Positions 48,422-56,697 are shown, counted from the first letter of the stretch. The stretch: 64,000 nt of DNA from Aequorivita iocasae (GCF_016757735.1 NZ_CP068439.1:1178001-1242000), one strand, 5' to 3'. Program-made: numbers and translations. The notes: generated by a model from the letters alone, not told the origin.

Positions 48422-49000
48422 CTAAAAAATCCAGTTGTCGATGAGCATGGGAATTATCATCCCAATAACTAATGAAGAAACCACCAAAACCCAATCCCGC
48501 TTGTTGAAACGAAAAATAGTTTGGAAGATGAATGCGATGATTAAAATTATTATCACCACAATAATTTGCGCCGCTTCTATACCGAGAGCAAATTCCAGCA
48601 AGGGCAAAATTTCTCCGCTCCTGTCCAATGCTTTATAGAAAGAAGCAAAGCCTAACCCATGTATCAATCCAAAGAAAATGGTAACGATATAAAAAATCCC
48701 CATTTTTTCCACTTTCTTTTCTTTCCCGGCAGTAAAGAGATTGAAAAGTGCCGCAACTAAAATAGTTACAGGAATTAAAAACTCAATAACCTTACTCGAA
48801 ACACTTACCACATTATAACTGGCCAAAAGCAATGAAAGTGTGTGGCCAATGGTAAACATGGTTACCAAAAGCAGTAATTTTTTCCACGAAGAAAAAGTGT
48901 AAGCTGCACAGAGCACAATTAAAAAGAGAACGTGATCGTAGGCCTTCCAATCCAACACGTGGTGGAGACCAAGGTTAAAATACAACCAGAAATCAGACAT
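48422..49000 (-). CDS. HupE/UreJ family membrane protein
   Basis: 192 residues, six membrane helices. LGLHHVLDWKAYDHVLFLIV and TIGHTLSLLLA carry the histidines and acidic residue of the HupE/UreJ family, metal (nickel/cobalt) permease-like proteins. No urease or hydrogenase genes are near, so the substrate is open. Last core gene before the island. Confidence 0.88.
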   Translation of the reverse strand: MSDFWLYFNLGLHHVLDWKAYDHVLFLIVLCAAYTFSSWKKLLLLVTMFTIGHTLSLLLASYNVVSVSSKVIEFLIPVTILVAALFNLFTAGKEKKVEKMGIFYIVTIFFGLIHGLGFASFYKALDRSGEILPLLEFALGIEAAQIIVVIIILIIAFIFQTIFRFNKRDWVLVVSSLVIGMIIPMLIDNWIF

Positions 49001-49072
49001 TGGGGATAGTGGTTTTCAAGGTTTGCCCAAATATAGTGATTGTGGGGAAGATTTCTAATTAATTGGAAAAAT

Positions 49073-49103
49073 AAAAACCCCAACATTGCTGTTGGGGTTT
49101 TTT
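49073..49103. terminator. strong hairpin at the tRNA-Leu 3' end
   Basis: AAAAACCCCAAC (49073-49084)/GTTGGGGTTTTT (49091-49102); bidirectional shape, directly after the tRNA-Leu 3' end read on the minus strand. Confidence 0.88.
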
Positions 49104-49106
49104 CTG

Positions 49107-49164
49107 TACTCGAGGTGGGAATCGAACCCACACTCCCGAAAGAACTGGATTTTGAATCCAGCGC
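49107..49164 (-). tRNA. tRNA-Leu(CAA) 3' fragment; left attachment site of the island
   Basis: Read on the minus strand: anticodon arm CTGGA-TTCAAAA-TCCAG (anticodon CAA), a long variable arm TTCTTTCGGGAGT, T-arm GTGGG-TTCGATT-CCCAC and acceptor 3' strand CTCGAGT plus discriminator A. The D-arm and the 5' acceptor strand are missing: homology stops after CGC at 49162-49164 and AT-rich island DNA begins. The tRNA cannot be functional. This is what an integrase leaves opposite the restored tRNA, i.e. attL. Confidence 0.88.
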
Positions 49165-49260
49165 ATTTGTATTCAAATTTCATTAAGTCTATTCATAATC
49201 AATTGTTTATAAGATATTTAATTTTTATTGATTTCATTTAATATGGCTTAAAATCAAAAA

Positions 49261-49281
49261 ATGTTGTACCTATGTTGTACC
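49261..49281. repeat. tandem ATGTTGTACC direct repeat upstream of the integrase
   Basis: Two exact copies (49261-49270, 49272-49281) with 11-bp period, between the attachment site and the integrase start. The spacing of one helical turn suggests integrase/excisionase arm-type binding sites; inference. Confidence 0.6.
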
Positions 49282-49318
49282 AAATTTTATTATCTTTATA
49301 GCGTAAAATCAATATGTT

Positions 49319-50530
49319 ATGTCTTCGAATACAAAAATAGTTTTGAGAAAAAAAGCGAATAAAGAGGGGGAGTTTCCATTGGCAATTCGCATTACCAAAA
49401 ATAGACGTTCAAACTATCATTATGTTGGGCATTATATAAACGAAAAGTTCTGGGACATTAAAAATGGTAGGGTTAAGAACACGCATCCCAATGCGTTAAA
49501 ACTGAATAATCTTTTACTATCAGAGTTGTCCCTAGCGAACCAAACTCTTATCGATTTACAATCCCAGAAAAAGGACTTGTCTGCTAATCAAATTAAAAAT
49601 GAGATATATTCATCCAATGCGAACTCAAATTTTTTCACGCTTGCCGAAGTTTATCTTGATGAAATGAAACACAATAATAAACTCGCTCGGCTATCATCCG
49701 ATAAACCACGTGTGAAACATGTTTTGGAATTCTCAAAATCAAAACAACTTACTTTTCAAGAAATAGATGAAAGTTTTCTTAAAAAGTTTATTCTGTATTT
49801 AAGAAAGCGTCCTATGTCCGAAAGATCAATCGCAAATACTCTTATTGTTGTTCGAACAATTTATAATAGAGCTATAAAATTAGGGGTGGTGGACAGAAAA
49901 CTTTATCCATTTGGGTCTGGTAAGATTAGAATAAAATTCCCTGAAACTGAGAAAATAGGATTATCAAAAAATGAAATCAAATCATTGGAATCTGTTGAAA
50001 ATCTTACCAAAAATGAAATACACGCTAGAAACGTTTGGTTGTTCAGCTTTTATTTTGCTGGAATAAGAGCTGCTGACATTCTTAAAATTAGGTGGTCTGA
50101 CATTTATGACAAAAGACTCCACTACCGTATGAACAAAAATTCAAAACTTCTTTCTCTTAAGATACCGGATAAAGTTTTACCAATACTTGATTACTATAAG
50201 CCAGGAAAACTTAATGAAAATGATTTTGTTTTTCCAGAATTAAAAAAAGCCGATTTGAAAAATGCCAAAGATGTATATGCTAAGACGAAAACAGCTACCA
50301 AAAAATTCAACAAGTACTTAGTAGAGGTGGCGAAAAAAGCAAAAATCAAGAAAAAATTTACAATGCATATTGCCAGACATAGCTTTGGTCATATATCAGA
50401 AGACAAGATTCCCATTAAAATGCTTCAAAAACTTTACAGGCACTCTTCTATTACAACTACTATACAATATCAAGCTAATTTTATTCATAAAGATGCCGAT
50501 GAAGCTTTAGAAAGTGTGATTAATTTTTAA
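49319..50530 (+). CDS. tyrosine recombinase/integrase
   Basis: 403 residues of the Bacteroidetes phage/CTn-type integrase family. N-terminal arm-binding region, SAM-like core-binding domain (about 110-200) and catalytic domain. The Arg is in FAGIRAADIL (about 248), HxxR in HIARHSFG (about 351) and the nucleophilic Tyr in TTIQYQ (about 383). It reads away from the tRNA-Leu fragment and would catalyse integration there. The following 166 bases to the next gene are AT-rich and show nothing clear. Confidence 0.93.
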   Translation: MSSNTKIVLRKKANKEGEFPLAIRITKNRRSNYHYVGHYINEKFWDIKNGRVKNTHPNALKLNNLLLSELSLANQTLIDLQSQKKDLSANQIKNEIYSSNANSNFFTLAEVYLDEMKHNNKLARLSSDKPRVKHVLEFSKSKQLTFQEIDESFLKKFILYLRKRPMSERSIANTLIVVRTIYNRAIKLGVVDRKLYPFGSGKIRIKFPETEKIGLSKNEIKSLESVENLTKNEIHARNVWLFSFYFAGIRAADILKIRWSDIYDKRLHYRMNKNSKLLSLKIPDKVLPILDYYKPGKLNENDFVFPELKKADLKNAKDVYAKTKTATKKFNKYLVEVAKKAKIKKKFTMHIARHSFGHISEDKIPIKMLQKLYRHSSITTTIQYQANFIHKDADEALESVINF

Positions 50531-50696
50531 TTTGACATTTATTCAATTCTTTATTTCAAATAATCATGTGATCATAGAAATATTCCTGGCAAATATTTAT
50601 GCGAACATCCTAGAAGTGTTGACTTTTAAAGAGAGATGTATGTCAAAATTATAGTAAAATATTAGATGTTAATTTAGATCTTGTTAAGTTTACTTT

Positions 50697-53600
50697 TTAT
50701 TCAATTTTATTTTTATTTCTCTCAGGTAGAATATCATTAGAAACTTTTGCAACAGTGCCTGGTCCGGGCATTAAACTACCCTTGTTATGTTTTGCCCAAC
50801 AGGCCTTAATTAAGTATTCAGTATCCCTCTGTTCTGCCGAATTTAAAAATTTTGTAGAATAATTACTGCGGAGATTAGAATACAAATTTCCTAAATAAAA
50901 TGAGTTTTTATTTAATTTGGACATGTAAGTTAATATGGAATCTTTCCATCCTTGGGGTCTAGCAGAAATTTCCATTAAAGCAAGGATATGTCTAACTGTT
51001 TCGTCATCTTCTTCCAATCTGTGTTCACGAAAAAGCATTCTTAATTTATCGGAGAAAAGATCATCCTTAAACCAAATATTGAGATTTGAAGGCATGGCAA
51101 TTATGATGCTTTTCAAACATTCATTAAACTCCTTTGGAAAATCATCAGTTAACTTAAATCTTGCCCCTCCAACACCGCCAAATCCATTTTTCGCAAGAAC
51201 GGGGGCAATTAGATAAAGAGCTCTCATCAGCTCTTTCCATGCCTTTGCAATATTTTTTAGTAGTTCCTTTTTATGTTCAGGTTTAATGAATTCACTGTTT
51301 CTAAGTGCACGAGAACTGGATTTAATCAGCTCCATGAGATTTTTTACATCATACTCTTCCAGGTAATTATCAATTGTTTGAGTATATGGTTTTATACTAT
51401 CGTAATTTTTGTCGGCAACGATGTCTTTTATTTCATCAGATACCTTTGATTCTTTGATATTTTGTTCAAGCTGATGCTGTGTCATTCCTTTTTCAGTCTC
51501 ATTTAAGGACCATTTTATTTCCTTAAATAGATTTATGTCATCTGATAACCCAATTTTAGAATGTACTTTATCTGAAAGTTTTGAAATATCATTTATCAAC
51601 ATCTTCACTATATCCTCAGCTCTTCCATCTATGCCAGTATAAAATTCAATTACCTCCGGATAATATAGTGAGTGCTTATCTTTGAGCATATAAACTTTAA
51701 ATTCTTCCGAATCTTTCATTCTGATGGCTGCGAAATAATAAATCCAATAAGAAAATCTAAATCGTAACTCACCGTTCAAACCAATTACAATTTGGTTGTT
51801 TTTTAAAACTTGTAATAAATCTGAAACGTTCGATGGGTTATATTCTCTCTCACAAAAAGGCCTTGTAATTTTGTAAAATTCTTCTTCAGTAAAAGATTCT
51901 TTGTTCTTACGTAGAAGATATTCGCTAAAAAAACCTACTATAAATCCACAGTTCTCTTCATCAAGAGTGTCCCCATAGAATAAATTACCTGGATTATCAA
52001 AAATCACTTTTAATACGTATTTAAAAACTTTCGATCGATTAATCGGCCTATCTTCAAAGTCATTCAAAAACGCAATCAACAATTGAATGCAATTAATGGG
52101 AGTACGGTGAATATTTAAATCAACTAAATCTATATCTAATCGTTCAAGAACACGATTTTCTTCTGCTATTTCATACAGTGAATTGAAATCACTTACTAAA
52201 TTCCGCAGTCCTTTACGATTAAGTTCACGCAAAAATATTTGATCAAAACCTTCGTGACTTTCTTCAGAATCCAAACCTTCCAAAACAATATTATCATGAT
52301 AGTTAGAAAAAATTATTATTGGAATATTTAGGAATTTTCCTCGAATATTATTTAAGATTTTTTGAGAATCTTTTGTATTGTTTTTCCAATGATCCAATAA
52401 GATGCATTTAACAGCGTTATTCTGAATTCTAAGATCTTGTACTGTGTCTTCAAGATCGGAATGATATTTACCATATGTCCAATTGTGGGCATCCAAATAA
52501 ATCCAACATTCTTTTTTAATTTCCCAAGCCTTCATTGCTAAATAGTGAGCATAGCATGTTAGCCCAAATTGAGGAGCAGCAATTAAATGGTAATTCTTGG
52601 GTTCGTTTATTATGCTTATATAATCTATAATTTTTGAATTTTCTTTTTTAGTTGGGTTATTTGGAGAATCCGTTGTGCAAATCCGTTCAACCCAAGTCGG
52701 AGATTTTGAGTATGATTTCATTGCTTTTTGAAAATTCGACTGAAGTTTTAATGAGATAAAATCATCTGCAGTTATTTCTGAACGAATAAAATTCCAGATG
52801 CCACTTTCCGTACCAGAAAAGTTCTGCCCTCTCATGAATTTTCTCTGTCTGAGAACCCATTCTCTGTATTCAACTGAATCGATTTTCCCGTCTTCAAATT
52901 TAATTATTGCATATCCGTTGAGGTCTGATTTGGCTGAGAACAACTGTGGTGACCCCAATTTTACGACACCTTGATTTTCTGATATAAAAGAATGGTCTAA
53001 ATCTTGATCATGAATGTGACCAGATATAAGTATATCTATCCCGTTTTTAAGCATTCCTTTTATTTCTTTTCTGGCATAATTAGTAAGAAATTCTAAAGGG
53101 TGATGCATTACTAGCATTTTAGTACGACCTTTATTATCCTGAATCCATTGATTTAAACCGGAGGTGTCAATTTTCAACACACCTTTATCGTTAATGCCAT
53201 TAAACCCTCCAGAGCAAAGCATTGAACAATTGAGGAAGTAAATGGATAATTCTGGAATTAATAATTCTGCATATCCAGTCAAATTGAAATTAGATTTGTG
53301 CATTGTATTTTTACAAAACTGTTCATAAAACTTGAACTTATTTTGTATTAGGTTGTTTTCAGTTTTCGCAAATTCATTGAACTCTGTTTCCTCAAATTTT
53401 TGTGCAATTAGATTATTGTGCTCTTCAAAATTTTTTTCAACAATGTTTCTATTTAAATCATGATTTCCTGGTGAACAGAAAATATTCTGAAGGGAAATTA
53501 GTTTTGTCAATTTCTGAATAAAGTTGTCGTAAAATTCATTAAATATCTTTTCTGAGTTTCCCTTGTTAACTAGGTCACCAGAGATTATACAATATGTGTT

Positions 53601-53729
53601 GGCCGCATCAGATTTATTTAATTTAGACTCAAGGTCATCGAAAAAAGAACTTATTACTAGCCCTTGATTTTCAGGCTCATTATTTTCATAATGAATGTCA
53701 GAAATATGAATTATTGTTATCTCGCTCAT
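50697..53729 (-). CDS. metallophosphoesterase fused to a degenerate P-loop NTPase (defence candidate)
   Basis: 1010 residues from the ATG at 53729; a longer reading to 53771 would add MAIKIIQLKEIHKL before a phosphoesterase core that starts SEITIIHISDIHY. Calcineurin-like phosphoesterase: D11/H13 (SDIHY), GDLV 51-54, GNHD 88-91, MHH 208-210, GHIH 237-240, so all metal ligands are present. Residues about 380-560 look like a STAND-type NTPase, but Walker A reads AAPQFGLT (384-391) with Lys replaced by Leu; ILLD (443-446) is the Walker B. Residues 560-1010 are helical, sensor-like. No transmembrane segment. It has a conserved 55-bp repeat upstream. Similar architecture (effector plus STAND) occurs in anti-phage proteins; the activity here is inference. 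Confidence 0.8.
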   Translation of the reverse strand: MSEITIIHISDIHYENNEPENQGLVISSFFDDLESKLNKSDAANTYCIISGDLVNKGNSEKIFNEFYDNFIQKLTKLISLQNIFCSPGNHDLNRNIVEKNFEEHNNLIAQKFEETEFNEFAKTENNLIQNKFKFYEQFCKNTMHKSNFNLTGYAELLIPELSIYFLNCSMLCSGGFNGINDKGVLKIDTSGLNQWIQDNKGRTKMLVMHHPLEFLTNYARKEIKGMLKNGIDILISGHIHDQDLDHSFISENQGVVKLGSPQLFSAKSDLNGYAIIKFEDGKIDSVEYREWVLRQRKFMRGQNFSGTESGIWNFIRSEITADDFISLKLQSNFQKAMKSYSKSPTWVERICTTDSPNNPTKKENSKIIDYISIINEPKNYHLIAAPQFGLTCYAHYLAMKAWEIKKECWIYLDAHNWTYGKYHSDLEDTVQDLRIQNNAVKCILLDHWKNNTKDSQKILNNIRGKFLNIPIIIFSNYHDNIVLEGLDSEESHEGFDQIFLRELNRKGLRNLVSDFNSLYEIAEENRVLERLDIDLVDLNIHRTPINCIQLLIAFLNDFEDRPINRSKVFKYVLKVIFDNPGNLFYGDTLDEENCGFIVGFFSEYLLRKNKESFTEEEFYKITRPFCEREYNPSNVSDLLQVLKNNQIVIGLNGELRFRFSYWIYYFAAIRMKDSEEFKVYMLKDKHSLYYPEVIEFYTGIDGRAEDIVKMLINDISKLSDKVHSKIGLSDDINLFKEIKWSLNETEKGMTQHQLEQNIKESKVSDEIKDIVADKNYDSIKPYTQTIDNYLEEYDVKNLMELIKSSSRALRNSEFIKPEHKKELLKNIAKAWKELMRALYLIAPVLAKNGFGGVGGARFKLTDDFPKEFNECLKSIIIAMPSNLNIWFKDDLFSDKLRMLFREHRLEEDDETVRHILALMEISARPQGWKDSILTYMSKLNKNSFYLGNLYSNLRSNYSTKFLNSAEQRDTEYLIKACWAKHNKGSLMPGPGTVAKVSNDILPERNKNKIE

Positions 53730-53870
53730 TAATTTATGTATTTCTTTTAATTGTATTATTTTAATTGCCACTACATGTGTTTAGATGGCAGATTAATTGC
53801 TGCTATACAGCTAATGTTCGCGATTATTTTTCTAAAACTTCAAATATAAAATTATGCTTTTATATGTAAT

Positions 53871-53925
53871 TACGGAAAACCGTAACAGTGAGCATATTAA
53901 TTGGGGAGAATACCAAATATAATGA
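53871..53925. repeat. 55-bp direct repeat, copy 1 (promoter/leader-like)
   Basis: 52 of 55 bases identical to 56643-56697. It lies 142 bases upstream of the phosphoesterase start. On the minus strand it contains TATATTTG (53914-53921, TAnnTTTG -7 shape) and, downstream of it, a hairpin TTACGG-TTTT-CCGTAA. The rest of the 316-base gap is AT-rich without other signal. Confidence 0.85.
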
Positions 53926-54045
53926 AATAATTTTAACAATCGAATAGGCATTTGCAAGCTTAAAGATTGGCTGCCATTAATGAGAAATTAATATCCATAT
54001 TAAAGAAAAAGGTTAGCTAGTAACTTCGATATTTGTTGGAAATAG

Positions 54046-55194
54046 TTAATTTTGATCAAGCAATTCCGAAACGTTCCAAGCCAATCTTACTAATTCATTT
54101 TCCTGTTGTGATTCGGTTAATGTACTTAGCGGTTTGTCAGGAGAATTTACAGCTTGAAACTCAGACAGGTTTTTATCTTTAGTAAATAAGCATGGCCTCA
54201 CTATCAATGGCAAAATCCTAGTTCCGTGTTCTCTTGCATTCCGCAATAAGGTTGGAAGTTCATCATTGCGAATGAAATCGGATGCTAAAAAATCAGTTGA
54301 AATAATCAAAATTGCAATTCCAGCATCTTTCAAAGCATTTGCAATCTCAATTTTCCAGTTATCTCCTGCTTTTATTCGAGTATCATCCCACAAATCAAAA
54401 CTTTTGTCATTATGCATCAAAACCTTTAAGTTAGTCTGTACTTTTTTTAACCAAGCTGAATCTATGTGAGAATAACTAATGAAAATTTTGTTTTTATTTA
54501 TGGTAATATCTGTACTTATTTTTGGTTTTTTTTCCACTGTCTTATGTTCATTTATTGCTCTATTTATTTCAATGAGACCATTTAAACAATTCCCTTTTAA
54601 ATGACTTAATTTAAAATATTTTGCATCAATAGATTTTTGGCTTTTCAACGTCAACGCACCGAAACAATAAAGAGCTTCTATGTTTTTAAAATTACTGAGA
54701 ATATCTTTATGCGGAAATGAATTTAAAATCAAATTATTTAACCATAAATGAGTAATTGATTGGACGGATAATATTTCTAATGGAAAATTTTGAATGTAGT
54801 TATTTGAGATATTTAATTTCTGTAAATTTTTTAGGTTAGAAAAGGACTTTGGAAGACTGGTTAAATTATTTTTCGCTATTTGCAAGTTTTTTAATGACTC
54901 CAAATTTTCAATTTGAATCGGAATTGATTTAATTCTATTATTGTTCAAATTAAGAACTTTAAGTTTTTTTAAGGAACATATTTTAGAATAAAAGTTGTTA
55001 ATATCATTATTTGAAATGTCGAGAACCTCCAAATTTCTTAATTCTTCAATTTCCTTGGGTATTTTCTTAATTTTATTGTGGCTTAAGTTAAGTTTTCTTA
55101 AATTTTTTAGATATAAAACTTCTTCCGGAAAATTGGTTAATCCTTTTCTTGACAGGTCTAGTTTTGATATATGTTTTGAAGGAATTTCGACCAT
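54046..55194 (-). CDS. leucine-rich repeat protein with C-terminal TIR domain
   Basis: 382 residues. Residues about 8-180 are LRRs of the bacterial 23-residue type (LRKLNLSHNKIKKIPKEIEE, LKNLQKLNISNNYIQNFPLE), six to seven units. A short linker follows (about 190-235). Residues 236-375 form a TIR domain: KIFISYSHIDSAWLKK, LWDDTRIKAGDNW, IAILIISTDFLASDF and the probable catalytic Glu312 in NDELPTLL. No NTPase domain in between. Bacterial TIRs often cleave NAD+ or make signalling nucleotides on infection; LRRs are ligand sensors. Divergent from a small RNA gene, 55 bases away. Confidence 0.88.
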   Translation of the reverse strand: MVEIPSKHISKLDLSRKGLTNFPEEVLYLKNLRKLNLSHNKIKKIPKEIEELRNLEVLDISNNDINNFYSKICSLKKLKVLNLNNNRIKSIPIQIENLESLKNLQIAKNNLTSLPKSFSNLKNLQKLNISNNYIQNFPLEILSVQSITHLWLNNLILNSFPHKDILSNFKNIEALYCFGALTLKSQKSIDAKYFKLSHLKGNCLNGLIEINRAINEHKTVEKKPKISTDITINKNKIFISYSHIDSAWLKKVQTNLKVLMHNDKSFDLWDDTRIKAGDNWKIEIANALKDAGIAILIISTDFLASDFIRNDELPTLLRNAREHGTRILPLIVRPCLFTKDKNLSEFQAVNSPDKPLSTLTESQQENELVRLAWNVSELLDQN

Positions 55195-55236
55195 AACTTA
55201 ATTAAACTTTTAAATTTAAAGATAGTTTAATTTAAT

Positions 55237-55244
55237 ATATTTGA
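55237..55244 (+). promoter_or_regulatory. -7 element of the small RNA gene
   Basis: TATATTTG fits TAnnTTTG; a transcript would start near 55250. The -33 TTG is not clear in the AT-rich upstream DNA. Confidence 0.55.
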
Positions 55245-55249
55245 GCGTC

Positions 55250-55424
55250 CCTTCGGAGGTAAGGGGATTAATAAATTAAGCATAGGAGACGACGCGCACT
55301 CGGAACACAGGGTTACCTGTAGAGTGACAGAGTAGTCGGATGACTAATGCTGCTACGGCATCCTCACGAATATTAACTATAGTTATTAGACCCGAGCCGG
55401 CAAAGATGCCACTCGGGTTTTTTA
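55250..55424 (+). ncRNA. structured small RNA gene, about 175 nt, unknown family
   Basis: Stands between two minus-strand genes, with a -7 box upstream and a terminator at its end. Hairpins visible in order: TCCCT/AGGGGA with inner CCT-TCGG-AGG (55249-55268); CACTC/GAGTG enclosing ACAGG-GTTA-CCTGT (about 55297-55326); AGTC-GGAT-GACT (about 55335-55346); ATGCTG-CTA-CGGCAT (about 55349-55363); then the terminator. Two short open stretches contain no credible coding frame. It does not match 6S, tmRNA, RNase P or SRP RNA by the motifs I know. Strand is given by the terminator T-run. Possible roles: guide/antitoxin-type RNA or regulator of a neighbouring defence gene. Confidence 0.7.
55390..55423 (+). 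terminator. terminator of the small RNA
   Basis: ACCCGAG (55390-55396)/CTCGGGT (55412-55418) with inner GGCA/TGCC, then six T. Confidence 0.92.
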
Positions 55425-55498
55425 ATTACTGCCAAGGTTTTTGTATATGAGCTGTGGTTTATTTTGGCCCAGACCTTTCCAAATAAAACTGACTTTTT

Positions 55499-55575
55499 AA
55501 AATCCGCCTGGCTCTGCCCCAGGACCTCCCATTTAGATATGAGTGTGCTATCTAATTACACCACAGTTGGATTTT
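55499..55575 (-). tRNA. tRNA-like element (degenerate, anticodon uncertain)
   Basis: Exactly 77 bases between a perfect 7-bp acceptor-like pair AAAATCC/GGATTTT on the minus strand. In between: D-arm TGTG...CACA, anticodon-like arm CTCAT-ATCTAA-ATGGG with a 6-base loop containing CTA, and T-arm CCTGG-GGCAGAG-CCAGG whose loop lacks TTCGA. The long-range fit is tRNA, but the loop errors argue against a normal charged tRNA. It could be a decayed tRNA, a mimic or a remnant of an integration site. Confidence 0.4.
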
Positions 55576-55586
55576 AAAACCCTGAT

Positions 55587-55615
55587 GGTAAACTTGGCAA
55601 TAATGCCAAGTTACC
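55587..55615. other. hairpin AACTTGGCA-ATAA-TGCCAAGTT
   Basis: Perfect 9-bp stem extended by GGT/ACC with one bulged base, lying between the Ntn hydrolase stop and the tRNA-like element. No T-run on either strand, so not a standard terminator; possible processing or 3'-end structure. Confidence 0.55.
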
Positions 55616-55676
55616 AGACACCTCGACCTCCCCAGAATAATAAATTCAATTTAGTGGAGAGTCAGGGAGTTGCTTC

Positions 55677-56480
55677 TTAAATCGGTTGCCTTTGGGCTCC
55701 CGATAATATTTTTAATGTTTCAGGATTCATTCGTTCGAAGTTTTCATTCCTCCATTCAATTCTGTTAGAATTAATGTCCTCTGAACTTTCCTTTCCGTAA
55801 ATATACTTTTTATCATTCTCAACTATACCAAATAAGCGAAAATTTTCAATTCTATAAAGACCTACAATTTGTGGTAAACCGCCAGTCATTGGGTCTTTGA
55901 TTGTTTTTAATGTTTCGCTTAAACAATGGAAAACTCCTCTGCTGGTTCTGTAATTGTTATGTCGTTCTCTTTCCCATTCTTGAAAATTAGTGTCAAACTC
56001 TTTTTTACCAGAACCTTCGCTACAAATTTTAGTGGAAATGTTTGGAAGGTGTATTTGTTCATTTTTTAATCCATTGACTTTGTCAAAAGTTGTTTTAAAA
56101 CAAGAGAATTCCTTTCCACTTCTTGTTCCGTGTAAAATTGTAAATGAACCAGTTGATTGACCCTTTGGATAATTTTCTATTGATGTGGATATAAAATCTA
56201 ATATTTTATTGTTCTTTTCATTACCATTATCTAAATCGTTAAGAATTATTCCCGAATCAATTTGTGGTAATAATTGTCCCATAATAATACTGGGTATTAA
56301 GACATCTCCACAAAATCCAAAAATTTCTGGAAATCGTGAAGAACCAAAAACCTTAATTCCATGGTCATATTTATCAGCTTTTCCCCAGCTATACCTACTG
56401 TCGGATGCAATGTATAAGGATGCAGGTTTTTTACCTTCTTTATTATCGTCTACTCCAATCCAAGATATTATTAACGTCAT
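55677..56480 (-). CDS. proteasome-like Ntn hydrolase family protein
   Basis: 267 residues. It begins MTLIISWIGV; removing Met would expose Thr2 as N-terminal nucleophile, as in HslV/proteasome-beta proteins. SLYIASDSRYSWG (21-33) matches the conserved (A/G)-x-D-S-R segment after strand 2, and IFGFCGDVL fits the next strand pair. The rest is longer than HslV (about 175), with an insert around 85-200. Autoprocessing and substrate are not known. It carries the second copy of the 55-bp repeat 163 bases upstream. Confidence 0.7.
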   Translation of the reverse strand: MTLIISWIGVDDNKEGKKPASLYIASDSRYSWGKADKYDHGIKVFGSSRFPEIFGFCGDVLIPSIIMGQLLPQIDSGIILNDLDNGNEKNNKILDFISTSIENYPKGQSTGSFTILHGTRSGKEFSCFKTTFDKVNGLKNEQIHLPNISTKICSEGSGKKEFDTNFQEWERERHNNYRTSRGVFHCLSETLKTIKDPMTGGLPQIVGLYRIENFRLFGIVENDKKYIYGKESSEDINSNRIEWRNENFERMNPETLKILSGAQRQPI

Positions 56481-56642
56481 TCTTTTTTAATGTTTGCCAA
56501 CTTGTTTATACACGTTACTTTTATTCCTTTTATATTATTATTTGGCATGCTACGCGCTAGTTTTAATATAAAAACATTCATTATAATACATTTATGCGGC
56601 AATTAGTTTATGTAAATTTAAATCAAAATAAAATTCCTGCCT

Positions 56643-56697
56643 TATGGAAACCCGTAACAGCGAGCATATTAATTGGGGAGAATACCAAATATAATGA
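56643..56697. repeat. 55-bp direct repeat, copy 2
   Basis: Same as copy 1 except three bases (C/T, A/C, T/C). TATATTTG on the minus strand at 56686-56693. It lies upstream of the Ntn hydrolase. The hairpin pairing is kept on the plus strand with one G-U (TTATGG-AAAC-CCGTAA). Confidence 0.85.

Noticed and set aside
49107-49164. Functional tRNA-Leu gene
   Set aside because: D-arm and 5' acceptor strand absent; only the 3' part is present, so it is an attachment-site fragment.
50697-53729. Assignment to a named Avs/AVAST type
   Set aside because: The Walker A lysine is missing and no matching effector-sensor type could be confirmed by eye; left as a defence candidate.
55250-55424. Retron msr-msd RNA
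   Set aside because: No reverse transcriptase gene in the window and no typical inverted a1/a2 ends.
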